64,000 nucleotides of DNA from Dawidia cretensis (GTDB lineage: Bacteria; Bacteroidota; Bacteroidia; Cytophagales; Cyclobacteriaceae): positions 1-64,000 of the forward strand of contig NZ_JAHESE010000037.1 in assembly GCF_018598175.1 (NCBI RefSeq), written 5' to 3'. Numbering within the stretch: the first letter of the stretch is position 1; each line of letters begins with the position of its first letter. Shown here piece by piece: positions 6,984 to 15,638 of the stretch. A program made the position numbers and the translations under genes. The notes beneath the pieces are model-generated. The model ran no database searches and was not told the DNA's origin. It saw nothing but the letters and a program-made list of their open reading frames with translations.

Positions 6984-9926
6984 ATGAAGGCTCTTCTACG
7001 TTCCCGGATTAGATTTCTACGCTACCTGCTCGCGTTGGTCTTTCTCCTGCCGGAGGTTGTGCAGGCCACCCACCTGCGTGCCGGCAATATCTTAATGACG
7101 TTGCTTGATTGCGAAACGCGCCGTTACAGAATACGTGTGGAGGTTTATACCAACACCACGAATACCAATGTGCTGTTTGGTGGGGAGCAAGATTACCTGG
7201 ACTTTGGTGACCGCACGGGTCGTATTTTGGTGCCGGAGATCGGTCCGGGCGACCTGGGGTATTCGACCGACGGCCTACCCGCCGGTACGGCCCGCGCTTA
7301 CTACGAAATAGATCACGTTTTTGCCGGCCCCGGCACCTATACCGTCAGCTATGTTGAACCGAACCGGAATGCCGGCGTGGTAAACATGGATCAATCGGTG
7401 AACACCACGTTCTATCTTGAAACACAAGTTGTTATAGATCCGTTTTACGGCTGTAGCTCGCCCGCCATCCTGGAAGTTCCGCCCGTTGACCGGGCCTGTA
7501 CGACCGTGGCCTGGTTGCATAACCCCGGCGCCAAGGACCTTGACGGTGACCGCCTCAGCTACCAAATGGTGATCCCCTTCCGCGACCGTGCTACGACAGT
7601 ATTAAACTACCAAGACCCTAACGCTGCGAAATTTTATCCAGACTTCAGTAACGGACAGGAACCTCGCCCAGGTGGTAACCCGCCCTGGGGCGCCCCGCAA
7701 TTTGGAATCGATGCGGTGGATGGCACGGTGACCTGGAACGCGCCTGGTACGGCGGGTGAATACAATATTGCCTTTATTGTTATTGACTGGCGTTTGATCA
7801 ACGGGCAGTGGCGACAGATGGGATTCGTGCGGCGCGATATGCAGATCCTGGTCGAGGAGTGTGACAATAAACGCCCCGAGCTCATTATCCCCGAAGATAT
7901 TTGTGTGACCGCGGGTACTACGATCGAGGAGACCATTAAAGGTACCGATCCCGATGGCGACAGAATCAAGATCACGGCATTTTCGGAGACCTTCGATTTT
8001 CCGGCTCAGCAGTCGCCAGCTACGCTTATGCCCGGGAATGTGTTTCAGCCTTCGCCCGGACAGGTTGTATATCGTTGGTCGACAGATTGCGAGCACGTTC
8101 GTCAACAACCGTATACTGTAAACTTTAAAGTGGAAGACGAGAAAGGTCTCGTGAACTATAAGACGTGGCGGATCACCGTGGTGGGGCCCGCTCCGAAATG
8201 GAACGATGCCAAACTGAATGCCGCGACGCGAACGGCCACGATCAAATGGGACCGCTATCAGTGTCAAAATGCTGAAAGGATTCAAATATGGCGAAAGGTT
8301 GACAGTACGAGCTACCGGCCCGACACCTGTCAAACTGGTATGCCTGCCGGGCTAGGGTACGAGATGCTCGACGTCGTCATACCAGCACGCATTCCACCTT
8401 CGCAGCTAACAGGAGAGTTTGTTGATAACAACGGTGGGAAGGGCCTGGCGCCTGGCGCGATGTATTGTTACCGGTTGGTGGCTGTATACCCGTTGCCACA
8501 GGGTGGCGAGAGCTATGTAACGAGGGATACATGCGTAGGGCCGATACCGGCGGATGTGCCAATTATAACGAACGTGTCGGTCGAGCGTACCAGTGTGGAG
8601 GATGGCCTGGTGCGGGTAAGCTGGAAGCGGCCGTTTGACCTTGACCCGGTCGCGTATCCACCGGGAGACTTGAAATATGAAGTATATCGCGCTATAGGAT
8701 TTGAACGTATCCGCAAAGGTGAAGACGCGTCCGACTCGACGCTCGTCGCATCGTTAACCAATGGAGACACAACCTACCTCGACGGCGGCTTTAACACCGA
8801 GGCAAGCATTTTCAACTATAGCGTTGTGGCCTACAACGGTCACCAGGCTGGCTCACCAATTATTGGTGCCTCGGAGGTTGCGTCATCGGTACGGTTGGCA
8901 TCGTCGTCTCAGAAAGATCAAATAACACTCAATTGGCAGGCGGACGTACCTTGGTCTAACCAGATCCAGGCACATCCGTACCACTATATTTACCGCGGTG
9001 GCGAAAACGATCCTGAAGATCAGTTGGTGCTTGTAGACTCTGTTCAGGTGACAGCAAGTGCATTTCAGTATATAGACATGGATTTGGAGACCGGCAGGAC
9101 ATATTGTTATCGTATCCTGACCAACGGCGGCTATGGCAATCCCACTAAAATACCAGAGCCGTTGGAGAACTTCTCACAGCGGATTTGTGTGCAACCGGGC
9201 GACAGTATACCGCCTTGCAAGCTGATAGTAACACTTGCATCGAAGGGTTGTGAAGATATTCTGGATCCAAGCAGCTTGTGCAAGTTCACGGGGAACAGTT
9301 TGTCAAACAAAATTACATTGTCAAGTAGCGCGGCAGAAGAATGTCAAACGGATATAGTACAGTATAAGGTCTACCGGCGTGGCAACAGTGGTGATTATGT
9401 TGAGCACGCTACGCTGGATGCGACGGTAACCGAATATATTGACGAAGATCTGTCATCGTTTGCATATTGTTACCGCGTGACGGCGATCGACTTCTCGGGC
9501 AATGAAAGCGAGCTGAGTGACGAGGTTTGCTTTGATAACTGTCCGGCCTACGGGTTGCCGAACGTATTTAGTCCCTACAATGCAGACACCATAAATTCCC
9601 AGTTTAGAGCATTCGCCTTAAAAGACTGCCAGGGTGCCGAAGGTACCGGGTGTCCGGACTATGTGATAAAAGATTGTGCTCGTTTTGTGAATAGTGTCCG
9701 GTTCGCTGTGTACAACCGCTGGGGGCGTCAGGTCTATACATACGAGGCCGATGTCAAGAAAGACGAATCGATCTATATCGATTGGGACGGAAAGGACAAC
9801 AACGGAAACAGGCTGGATCCTGCCGTCTATTATTATGTGGCGGAGGTGACATTTGAGGTACTAAGACCGAGCGAAGCCGTGAAGACTTTCAAGGGTTGGG
9901 TACACATACTCGGCGAGCGGCAATAG
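6984..9926 (+). CDS. Secreted surface protein with gliding-motility-associated C-terminal domain
   Basis: A 980-residue exported protein. Residues 1-28 form a signal peptide ending Val-Gln-Ala before THLRAGN. The middle holds several beta-sandwich modules: a PKD/cadherin-like part (PGTYTVSYVEPN, DPDGDRIKIT) and fibronectin-III-like repeats (VRVSWKRPFDLDPV, ITLNWQADVPW, YCYRVTAIDFSGNESELSD). From about residue 855 it ends in the CHU_C/TIGR04131-type domain (LPNVFSPYNADTINSQF, AVYNRWGRQVY, WDGKDNNGNRLDPAVYYY), a type IX secretion cargo domain. It probably crosses the outer membrane by type IX secretion and sits on the surface or is released. Many Cys residues in the repeats suggest disulphides. 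It stands alone, flanked by a minus-strand gene and fabD. Adhesin or motility role is inference. Confidence 0.9.
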   Translation: MKALLRSRIRFLRYLLALVFLLPEVVQATHLRAGNILMTLLDCETRRYRIRVEVYTNTTNTNVLFGGEQDYLDFGDRTGRILVPEIGPGDLGYSTDGLPAGTARAYYEIDHVFAGPGTYTVSYVEPNRNAGVVNMDQSVNTTFYLETQVVIDPFYGCSSPAILEVPPVDRACTTVAWLHNPGAKDLDGDRLSYQMVIPFRDRATTVLNYQDPNAAKFYPDFSNGQEPRPGGNPPWGAPQFGIDAVDGTVTWNAPGTAGEYNIAFIVIDWRLINGQWRQMGFVRRDMQILVEECDNKRPELIIPEDICVTAGTTIEETIKGTDPDGDRIKITAFSETFDFPAQQSPATLMPGNVFQPSPGQVVYRWSTDCEHVRQQPYTVNFKVEDEKGLVNYKTWRITVVGPAPKWNDAKLNAATRTATIKWDRYQCQNAERIQIWRKVDSTSYRPDTCQTGMPAGLGYEMLDVVIPARIPPSQLTGEFVDNNGGKGLAPGAMYCYRLVAVYPLPQGGESYVTRDTCVGPIPADVPIITNVSVERTSVEDGLVRVSWKRPFDLDPVAYPPGDLKYEVYRAIGFERIRKGEDASDSTLVASLTNGDTTYLDGGFNTEASIFNYSVVAYNGHQAGSPIIGASEVASSVRLASSSQKDQITLNWQADVPWSNQIQAHPYHYIYRGGENDPEDQLVLVDSVQVTASAFQYIDMDLETGRTYCYRILTNGGYGNPTKIPEPLENFSQRICVQPGDSIPPCKLIVTLASKGCEDILDPSSLCKFTGNSLSNKITLSSSAAEECQTDIVQYKVYRRGNSGDYVEHATLDATVTEYIDEDLSSFAYCYRVTAIDFSGNESELSDEVCFDNCPAYGLPNVFSPYNADTINSQFRAFALKDCQGAEGTGCPDYVIKDCARFVNSVRFAVYNRWGRQVYTYEADVKKDESIYIDWDGKDNNGNRLDPAVYYYVAEVTFEVLRPSEAVKTFKGWVHILGERQ

Positions 9927-10013
9927 GCCGCTCGTCAGGCGAGCTGTTGGCTACATAATCTTCTGTCGGGAGCCCAGTTGAGCGGGGCCACTTTCTTCTG
10001 TTTACTTTTTCAC

Positions 10014-10021
10014 TATTTTTG
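10014..10021 (+). promoter_or_regulatory. -7 promoter element for fabD
   Basis: TATTTTTG matches TAnnTTTG exactly, 80 bases before the fabD ATG. Upstream, CTTTC at 9991-9995 lies near the -33 position but is not a full TTTG. Confidence 0.45.
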
Positions 10022-10100
10022 GCGGCTGATTTAACCAGGGGCGTCTGCTGCAATCGTTGTTTTTACACGATTGTGCTGGTTTCCCGCTAAAAAACACAAC

Positions 10101-10976
10101 ATGAAGGCATACGTATTTCCCGGACAGGGCGCACAGTTTACCGGTATGGGTAAGGATTTATATGAGGCCAACCCGGCTTCCAAAACCCTGTTTGACCGCG
10201 CTGACGAAATTCTCGGCTTCAAGCTTTCGCAGGTGATGTTCGAAGGAACCGCCGACGAGCAAAAGCAAACGAATGTAACGCAGCCCGCCATCTTCCTGCA
10301 TTCAGTAGCGATCGCGTTAACAAGCGATGTATTCCACCCCGACATGGTGGCGGGCCATTCGCTGGGCGAGTTTTCGGCCCTGGTTGCCAACAAAGCACTG
10401 TCGTTCGAAGACGGTTTGAGACTGGTATCCAAACGCGCGGCGGCTATGCAAAGCGCTTGCGAGCTGAAGCCTTCTACGATGGCGGCCATTCTCGGTCTGG
10501 AGGACAAAGTGGTGGAGGACATCTGCGCTTCAATCGAAGGAGAGATCGTCGTTGCCGCGAACTATAATTGCCCCGGACAGTTGGTCATTTCCGGTTCGGC
10601 GAAGGGTATCGACCTGGCGTGCGAAAAGCTTCGTGCCGCGGGTGCGAAGCACGCGATGCACTTGCAGGTAGGCGGAGCGTTTCACTCGCCGCTGATGGAA
10701 CCTGCGCGCGAAGAGCTGGCCGCGGCCATTGAAGCGACTACTTTTAGCAAACCCATCTGCCCGGTATACCAGAATGCCACAGCGGCGCCGGCCATCGAGA
10801 TTGCAGAGATCAAAAAGAATCTCATTGCCCAGTTAACAGCTCCCGTACGCTGGAATCAATCGGTGCAGAACATGATAAAAGACGGCGCGGCCAGCTTTAT
10901 CGAGTGCGGCCCCAAGAAGGTGCTGCAAGGGTTAGTGAAAAAGATCAATCCCAGCGTAGAAGCGCGGAGCCTTTAA
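10101..10976 (+). CDS. fabD: Malonyl-CoA--ACP S-malonyltransferase (FabD)
   Basis: FabD loads malonate from malonyl-CoA onto acyl-carrier protein for fatty acid chain extension in the cytoplasm. The 291-residue protein begins AYVFPGQGAQFTGMG with the GQGAQ oxyanion-hole glutamine. The nucleophile motif GHSLGEFSAL has Ser87, and the partner histidine lies in GAFHSPLM (His195). An in-frame TTG ten codons upstream gives an unlikely extension (MCWFPAKKHN), so the ATG at 10101 directly before the conserved strand is chosen. It is monocistronic and convergent with folK. Confidence 0.96.
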   Translation: MKAYVFPGQGAQFTGMGKDLYEANPASKTLFDRADEILGFKLSQVMFEGTADEQKQTNVTQPAIFLHSVAIALTSDVFHPDMVAGHSLGEFSALVANKALSFEDGLRLVSKRAAAMQSACELKPSTMAAILGLEDKVVEDICASIEGEIVVAANYNCPGQLVISGSAKGIDLACEKLRAAGAKHAMHLQVGGAFHSPLMEPAREELAAAIEATTFSKPICPVYQNATAAPAIEIAEIKKNLIAQLTAPVRWNQSVQNMIKDGAASFIECGPKKVLQGLVKKINPSVEARSL

Positions 10977-11000
10977 GCCCCGGTACTTCCGTCATACTAT

Positions 11001-11483
11001 CTATAATTTTTTGACAGCGAGCTGGTCCGGACATTCTGCGAGCAGCTCGCTGATTTTTTTATGGAGTACCGGGTGTATTACTCCGCCGGCGATCTCGGCC
11101 AGCGGCATGAGTGCAAAACGTCGCAGGGGCATGCGTGGATGGGGCACCTGTAGGGTAGGGGTATCGATGACGTGATCGCTATACAATAGCAGATCAATGT
11201 CGATTACGCGCGGCCCCCAATGCTCCCGGCGTACTCGCCCCAGCGATTGTTCAATGTCCAACATCACTTCGAGCAGCGCGTGGGCCTCCAGCGATGACGA
11301 TAGGGCGATGGCCTGGTTTAGAAAGTCGGGTTGGTCTGTGCGACCCCACGCTACGGTTTCGTACAGGGCGGATGCGTTGACCAGGTGACCTGCCCGAGCT
11401 GCCAGCGCGGTACGGGCTGTTGCCAGGTGGCCGGCGCGGTCGCCCAGATTGGTACCCAGCAGGAGAAAGATGTCGTGCGTCAT
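11001..11483 (-). CDS. folK: 2-amino-4-hydroxy-6-hydroxymethyldihydropteridine pyrophosphokinase (HPPK)
   Basis: FolK transfers pyrophosphate from ATP to hydroxymethyl-dihydropterin in folate synthesis. The 160-residue protein has the N-terminal LLLGTNLGDR, the substrate-binding QPDFLNQAIAL, and the signature EQSLGRVRREHWGPRVIDIDLLLY followed by PHPRMPLRRFALMPLAEI. Arg, Trp and the two metal-binding Asp residues of DIDLLL are conserved. The frame extends nine codons upstream to a TTG, but the ATG at 11483 just before the first beta strand is preferred. It is convergent with fabD. Confidence 0.95.
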   Translation of the reverse strand: MTHDIFLLLGTNLGDRAGHLATARTALAARAGHLVNASALYETVAWGRTDQPDFLNQAIALSSSLEAHALLEVMLDIEQSLGRVRREHWGPRVIDIDLLLYSDHVIDTPTLQVPHPRMPLRRFALMPLAEIAGGVIHPVLHKKISELLAECPDQLAVKKL

Positions 11484-11567
11484 GGCGGAATGTGGCCGAA
11501 GCCCCCACAAACATACTTTTTTATTCGAAGGGGTATTGCTTAATTTCGGGCCTTAATAAGGAATGGT

Positions 11568-13334
11568 ATGAACTTTTGGAAAAGCCTTCTGGCTGCCTTT
11601 CTGGCGCTGGTGATCTTCTCGGTCTTGTCGTTTATCCTCTTCATCGCCGTGCTGGCGGTGGGCTTATCGGGTAATGATGCGGTGGTCATTCACCCCAACA
11701 CGGTGCTTCATCTGAAGCTCGATGCGGAGATTACGGAAAGAGAGTATAGCAACCCATTGGCCGGCCTGCCGATCGTGGGGCAAACCGATGTGCCACGCAT
11801 CGGTCTGATCGAATTAAAAGAAACCATCCGCCACGCGCAGGAGGATGATAATATACAAGGTATTTATCTTGACATCAGCCACCCGCGTGCGGGTTTTTCA
11901 TCGCTGGAAGAGATACGGCAGTCGCTCATTGAATTCCGCGAAAGCGGTAAGTGGGTAGTTGCCTATACGGAGACGATGACGGAGGGGGCCTACTACCTGG
12001 CTTCTGCTGCTGATAAAATATATCTTAATCCGGAAGGCGAGGTCGAGTTCAATGGCTTGAGTGTGGAGATCATGTTCTTCAAGAAGTTGTTTGACAAACT
12101 GGAGATACGCCCGGAGATCTTCCGCGTGGGATCCTTCAAAAGCGCTGTCGAGCCTTTCCTTTTGGAGAAGATGAGCCCCGAGAACAAGTTGCAACTGACG
12201 GAGCTCATGAACTCGGTATACGGTCATATGTTAAACCGCATCGCCGACGCACGGCATTTGCCGGTAGAACGTCTGAAAGAAATCTCTGATAAGATGTTGG
12301 TTCGCAACGCTGCCCTGGCTCGAGAGCTTGGCCTGGTGGATAGCTTACTATACCGCGACCAGTTCCGCGACCATCTTAAAACACGTCTGAAGTTGAGCGG
12401 CGCCGATACGGTAACATTCGTGAAATATGGTCAATATCGCCGTAGCGTGTCTGATTATAAAAGCGCGTCGAACGAGATTGCCGTGATCGTGGCCGATGGT
12501 TCCATCATGCCGGGTAAAGCCGAGGCCGAGCAACGCATCATCGGTGCCGATACGTTTGTCGAGGCTATTCGTCGTGCCCGTGAGGACGATAATATTAAGG
12601 CAATCGTATTGCGGATCAACTCTCCCGGTGGTGAGTTTCGCGCATCCGATATGATGTGGCGCGAGGTTACACTGGCGCGTAAGCAGAAACCTGTCATTGC
12701 TTCGATGTCGGACTATGCAGCATCGGGGGGATATTATCTGGCAATGGCTTGTGATACCATTGTAGCACAACCCCATACGATTACTGGCTCGATCGGTATC
12801 TTCGGAATGATGTTCGACTTGAGTGAATTCCTATCAAACAAGGTCGGGATCACCTTCGACGAAGTGCGTACTGGTGAGTTTGGTGATATGTATACTTTGT
12901 CACGCCCACTCACGGACGCTGAACGCAACTACTGGCAGAAGAGCTTAGATGATCACTACGCTTCGTTTACACGCAAGGCGGCCGAGGGGCGAGGTTTACC
13001 CGTAGAAGAAATTGAGAAAGTAGCTTCGGGCCGGGTATGGTCGGGCGCACAGGCCCTTGATCACAAACTGGTAGATGTACTGGGAGGCTTTGATGATGCT
13101 GTCAATATCGCGGCTGCCAAGGCCGGGGTGGCAGCCGACTATAAACTGCGTTTTTATCCAGAGCAGGAGCTGAGCATCTTCGAACAACTGATGTCGCAAT
13201 GGGAAGAAGATGCCCGCACCGAAGCCTTGCAAGCCGAGCTGGGTGACCTGTATGGCTGGTATCAACAGGTACACAATCTTAAAAGCTATCAAGGCGTCCA
13301 GGCGCGCATGCCGTTTGAACTTCGCCTTCACTAA
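11568..13334 (+). CDS. sppA: Signal peptide peptidase SppA, 67-kDa type
   Basis: SppA degrades leftover signal peptides in the inner membrane. The 588-residue length matches the long form made of two tandem crotonase-like domains. An N-terminal transmembrane helix (FWKSLLAAFLALVIFSVLSF) anchors it. The catalytic Lys191 lies in GSFKSAVEPF of the first half, and the nucleophile Ser386 in YAASGGYYLAMACD of the second. INSPGGEFRASDMMWRE and ITGSIGIFGM are typical second-half motifs. TAATTTCG at 11541-11548, one base off the -7 consensus, precedes the gene. Upstream folK is divergent. The downstream bioB promoter overlaps the sppA 3' end. Confidence 0.95.
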   Translation: MNFWKSLLAAFLALVIFSVLSFILFIAVLAVGLSGNDAVVIHPNTVLHLKLDAEITEREYSNPLAGLPIVGQTDVPRIGLIELKETIRHAQEDDNIQGIYLDISHPRAGFSSLEEIRQSLIEFRESGKWVVAYTETMTEGAYYLASAADKIYLNPEGEVEFNGLSVEIMFFKKLFDKLEIRPEIFRVGSFKSAVEPFLLEKMSPENKLQLTELMNSVYGHMLNRIADARHLPVERLKEISDKMLVRNAALARELGLVDSLLYRDQFRDHLKTRLKLSGADTVTFVKYGQYRRSVSDYKSASNEIAVIVADGSIMPGKAEAEQRIIGADTFVEAIRRAREDDNIKAIVLRINSPGGEFRASDMMWREVTLARKQKPVIASMSDYAASGGYYLAMACDTIVAQPHTITGSIGIFGMMFDLSEFLSNKVGITFDEVRTGEFGDMYTLSRPLTDAERNYWQKSLDDHYASFTRKAAEGRGLPVEEIEKVASGRVWSGAQALDHKLVDVLGGFDDAVNIAAAKAGVAADYKLRFYPEQELSIFEQLMSQWEEDARTEALQAELGDLYGWYQQVHNLKSYQGVQARMPFELRLH

Positions 13335-13344
13335 CCTATTTTTG
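13314..13344 (+). promoter_or_regulatory. Bacteroidota-type promoter for bioB
   Basis: TTTG at 13314-13317 and TATTTTTG at 13337-13344 are separated by 19 bases, a full match to the TTTG-N19-21-TAnnTTTG consensus. The -33 box lies inside the last sppA codons. Transcription would start around 13350, about 25 bases before the bioB ATG. This is the clearest promoter in the window. Confidence 0.7.
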
Positions 13345-13374
13345 TCTATTCATTTATCCTCTAACTGAGAAAAT

Positions 13375-14343
13375 ATGACGATACGCAATAACTGGACGCG
13401 GGAAGAGATCGCCGCCATTTACAATAAGCCCGTACTCGACCTGATGTACGAAGCGGCGACAGTGCACCGGCAGTATCACCAGGCTGGCGAGGTACAAGTG
13501 TGTACGCTGTTATCGGTAAAGACCGGTGGCTGCCCTGAAGATTGTGCCTACTGCCCGCAGGCAGCCCGGTATAATACCAGTGTGCAGGCGCACAAGTTGA
13601 TGGAAGTAGGCGAGGTCTTGCAGAAGGCGGTAGAAGCCAAGGAGTCTGGCAGCACACGTTTTTGTATGGGTGCTGCCTGGCGCGAGGTGCGTGATAACCG
13701 CGACTTCGACAAAGTGATCGAAATGGTGAAGGGTGTCAATACCCTCGGCCTGGAAGTGTGCTGTACACTGGGTATGCTTACACCCGAGCAAGCACAGAAG
13801 CTGAAGAATGCCGGGTTGTATGCCTACAACCACAACCTCGATACAAGCGAAAATTTTTACGACGATATCATCACGACGCGCACATACCAGGATCGTCTCG
13901 ACACGCTCAAGCACGTCCGCAACGCGAACATCTCGGTTTGTTCGGGTGGTATTATTGGCATGGGCGAAGGCGAAGAGGACCGCATCGGTATGTTGTATAC
14001 ATTGGCTACGTTGCCTGAGCACCCCGAGTCGGTGCCCGTCAATGCACTGGTGCCTGTAGAGGGCACGCCACTGGAAGATCAACCGAAGGTTTCTGTGTGG
14101 GAGATGGTGCGCATGATTGCGACGGCACGCATCATCATGCCGCATGCCATGGTGCGTCTGTCGGCAGGCCGTGTACGCATGAACCTGGAAGAGCAGGCGC
14201 TATGCTTTATGGCGGGCGCCAATAGTATCTTTGCTGGCGACAAATTGCTCACGACCCCGAACCCCGGTTACGTCAAGGACCAGGAGATGTTCCAGACGCT
14301 TCAACTGCGTCCGCGTCAGGCGTACAAAGAGCAGCTGGTATAA
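13375..14343 (+). CDS. bioB: Biotin synthase (BioB)
   Basis: BioB is the radical SAM enzyme that inserts sulfur into dethiobiotin, the last step of biotin synthesis. The 322-residue protein has the CxxxCxxC cluster in [10 protein letters not shown] (Cys53, Cys57, Cys60) for the radical SAM [4Fe-4S] centre. Further conserved motifs are [20 protein letters not shown] with cysteine ligands of the second cluster, [12 protein letters not shown] and SAGRVRM (arginine ligand of [2Fe-2S]). No other biotin gene is adjacent. It has its own promoter and a strong terminator, so it is a single-gene transcription unit. Confidence 0.98.
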   Translation: MTIRNNWTREEIAAIYNKPVLDLMYEAATVHRQYHQAGEVQVCTLLSVKTGGCPEDCAYCPQAARYNTSVQAHKLMEVGEVLQKAVEAKESGSTRFCMGAAWREVRDNRDFDKVIEMVKGVNTLGLEVCCTLGMLTPEQAQKLKNAGLYAYNHNLDTSENFYDDIITTRTYQDRLDTLKHVRNANISVCSGGIIGMGEGEEDRIGMLYTLATLPEHPESVPVNALVPVEGTPLEDQPKVSVWEMVRMIATARIIMPHAMVRLSAGRVRMNLEEQALCFMAGANSIFAGDKLLTTPNPGYVKDQEMFQTLQLRPRQAYKEQLV

Positions 14344-14370
14344 ACAAACCGGTTGGTCTACCCGCCGTTG

Positions 14371-14414
14371 AAAACGCGGGAGGCACGTTCTTCGGAACGG
14401 GCCTCCCGCGTTTT
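14371..14414 (+). terminator. Strong intrinsic terminator with UUCG-capped hairpin after bioB
   Basis: A 14-bp perfect outer stem (AAAACGCGGGAGGC at 14371-14384, GCCTCCCGCGTTTT at 14401-14414) continues almost directly into an inner stem CGTTC/GAACG closed by a TTCG loop. C(UUCG)G is the exceptionally stable RNA tetraloop. The T-rich tail TTTTCTTTT follows. A-runs on the left make it potentially bidirectional. Confidence 0.9.
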
Positions 14415-15047
14415 CTTTTACAACGCTATACGCACCAGCTCTTCTCTTGCAATGGCTTTTTTCTATGGGGTTTACGCCTGCCGCCAATTCTGTCATTTTG
14501 CCGCGAACTGTGGCAAAAAATCCCCATTACATTCGTCGAATGCACCGTTTTACACTTAAAATCTGGGGATGTGTTGTTTCCATGCAAAATTTCCGGTTAC
14601 CAAAGCAACCGTGCAGAATAGCGTAAAAACAGGGATTATTGTACGTTAAAAAGACACTAAAACCATTGTAATATTACGATTTAGTCATGTAATAAATGGC
14701 GTGATTTTTACAAAAGAAGGTGTTAAAGTATTAGTTTAACTACCTCCTATTACACGGACGATTGGCCCAGCGGGTTGCCGAAAAAACAAAAAATAAGAAT
14801 TCGAGTGCCCGGACAGGCCCTGATGAAGGGGGATGAACATGGAATGTGCAGGCCGGATATCGGCGGAAAATGCGGGGGGCAGTGGAAACGGCGGTTGAGT
14901 AGCGGAGCAACGGATCAGCGGGCATTCACCTCTTCGTGGGCCTTCAGGAGGCTCTTCAAAGAAGTGAATGCGGGCTGAGATAATAGCGTAGCATGGGGGT
15001 TGTTGGAATACGGAGTGGCATAACGGATGTGTCTGAATGAACGTCCA
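14415..15047. other. Intergenic region of about 630 bases without a convincing gene
   Basis: The first part (14420-14760) is AT-rich and shows no coding frame I trust. It contains an inverted repeat TTTTGCC/GGCAAAA at 14496-14518. The second part (14800-15000) is GC-rich and holds a long structured inverted repeat at 14915-14978. Short frames of 35-68 codons exist on both strands but have no recognisable signal peptide, motif or sensible composition. Confidence 0.5.
14915..14978. repeat. Structured inverted repeat downstream of the small-peptide array
   Basis: TCAGC and GCATTCAC on the left pair with GTGAATGC and GCTGA on the right, separated by a symmetric two-base GG/GG internal loop. The 34-base interior can form a second hairpin around GCCT/AGGC. 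It lies about 70 bases beyond the last minus-strand peptide gene, so it may be the 3' end structure of that transcript. There is no T-run, so a simple terminator is doubtful. Confidence 0.45.
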
Positions 15048-15227
15048 TTAGAATGCCTGGTCTGCCATGGTAAAGCCGCCAGCGGGGGCCGAAGCTTCGG
15101 CAGCGCTTGTGTTGATCTCTGTCTTAACTGCAGCCTGGGGAGCTTCTTTACCGCGTACAGTCACAAACGTGAAGGATAAGGTAATCAGGGCTGAAGCAGC
15201 GAGGAGGATTATAACTTTAGTTTTCAT
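15048..15227 (-). CDS. Small exported peptide A, 59 residues, C-terminus resembling the lipoprotein array
   Basis: The product has an N-terminal hydrophobic segment (MKTKVIILLAASALITLSF) typical of a signal peptide or single membrane anchor, with no lipobox cysteine. A 30-residue Ala/Glu/Thr-rich linker follows. The end is Ala-Gly-Gly-Phe-Thr-Met-Ala-Asp-Gln-Ala-Phe. Its Gly-Gly...Ala-Asp-x-x-Phe layout resembles the C-termini of the three lipoproteins encoded just upstream on the same strand. The ATG at 15227 is preferred over a TTG five codons earlier. It is last in the four-gene array (49-base gap). Family and function are unknown to me. Confidence 0.6.
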   Translation of the reverse strand: MKTKVIILLAASALITLSFTFVTVRGKEAPQAAVKTEINTSAAEASAPAGGFTMADQAF

Positions 15228-15276
15228 AGTCTTGATAATCAAAATATTGAGAAATGGTTATAAGGATAGGGTTGGG

Positions 15277-15411
15277 TTAGAAAGCGTCGTCTGCCGATCC
15301 GCGGCCGCCACCGTTAAAGGTCTGTTGAGGTGTCACTTCTTCTTCGGTGCAGGCAGTGATGGCTACGCTTGAAACCAGGGCAAAAAGGATGATGTAGATG
15401 ATTTTTTTCAT
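15277..15411 (-). CDS. Small lipoprotein B, 44 residues, of a tandem paralogous array
   Basis: An ATG-to-TAA frame gives a signal peptide beginning MKKIIYIILFALVSSVAITA and ending in a lipobox with Cys21. The mature part is only 24 residues: Cys-Thr-Glu-Glu-Glu, a short Thr/Pro/Gln linker, then NGGGRGSADDAF. The acidic run right after the cysteine fits the surface-export signal of Bacteroidota lipoproteins. Both ends are shared with genes C and D while the linker varies, a sign of selection on protein sequence. Function is unknown. Confidence 0.7.
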   Translation of the reverse strand: MKKIIYIILFALVSSVAITACTEEEVTPQQTFNGGGRGSADDAF

Positions 15412-15456
15412 GGGAGTATGTCGTTTGGTATAGGTGAATAAGCTTTGTTTAAGGGA

Positions 15457-15588
15457 TTAGAACGGGCCATCTGCCGATCCGCGGCCGCCGCCGTTGGAAG
15501 ACGAAGGGGCTACTTCTTCTTCGGTACAAGCTGTGATGGATGCTGCAGAAACCAGGGTGAAAAGGAGGATGTAGATGATTTTTTTCAT
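15457..15588 (-). CDS. Small lipoprotein C, 43 residues, of a tandem paralogous array
   Basis: The signal peptide starts MKKIIYILLFTLVSAASITA and ends at Cys21. The mature 23 residues are Cys-Thr-Glu-Glu-Glu-Val-Ala-Pro, three Ser, then NGGGRGSADGPF. It is the closest relative of gene B, differing mainly in the linker and a few signal-peptide positions. The gap to B is 45 bases and to D 50 bases, regular spacing that suggests cassette duplication and one transcript. Confidence 0.7.
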   Translation of the reverse strand: MKKIIYILLFTLVSAASITACTEEEVAPSSSNGGGRGSADGPF

Positions 15589-15638
15589 GTGGTAATTCGT
15601 TTAATAGTAGGTCAATAGGTTTTTTTTAGGGGACTGGA

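Noticed and set aside
11484-11510. Nine-codon upstream extension of folK from a TTG
   Set aside because: An ATG lies directly before the conserved first strand and HPPK proteins normally start there.
14353-14559. A plus-strand frame of 68 codons after bioB
   Set aside because: Its first half is the bioB terminator hairpin; the remaining 35-codon ATG frame has no recognisable feature.
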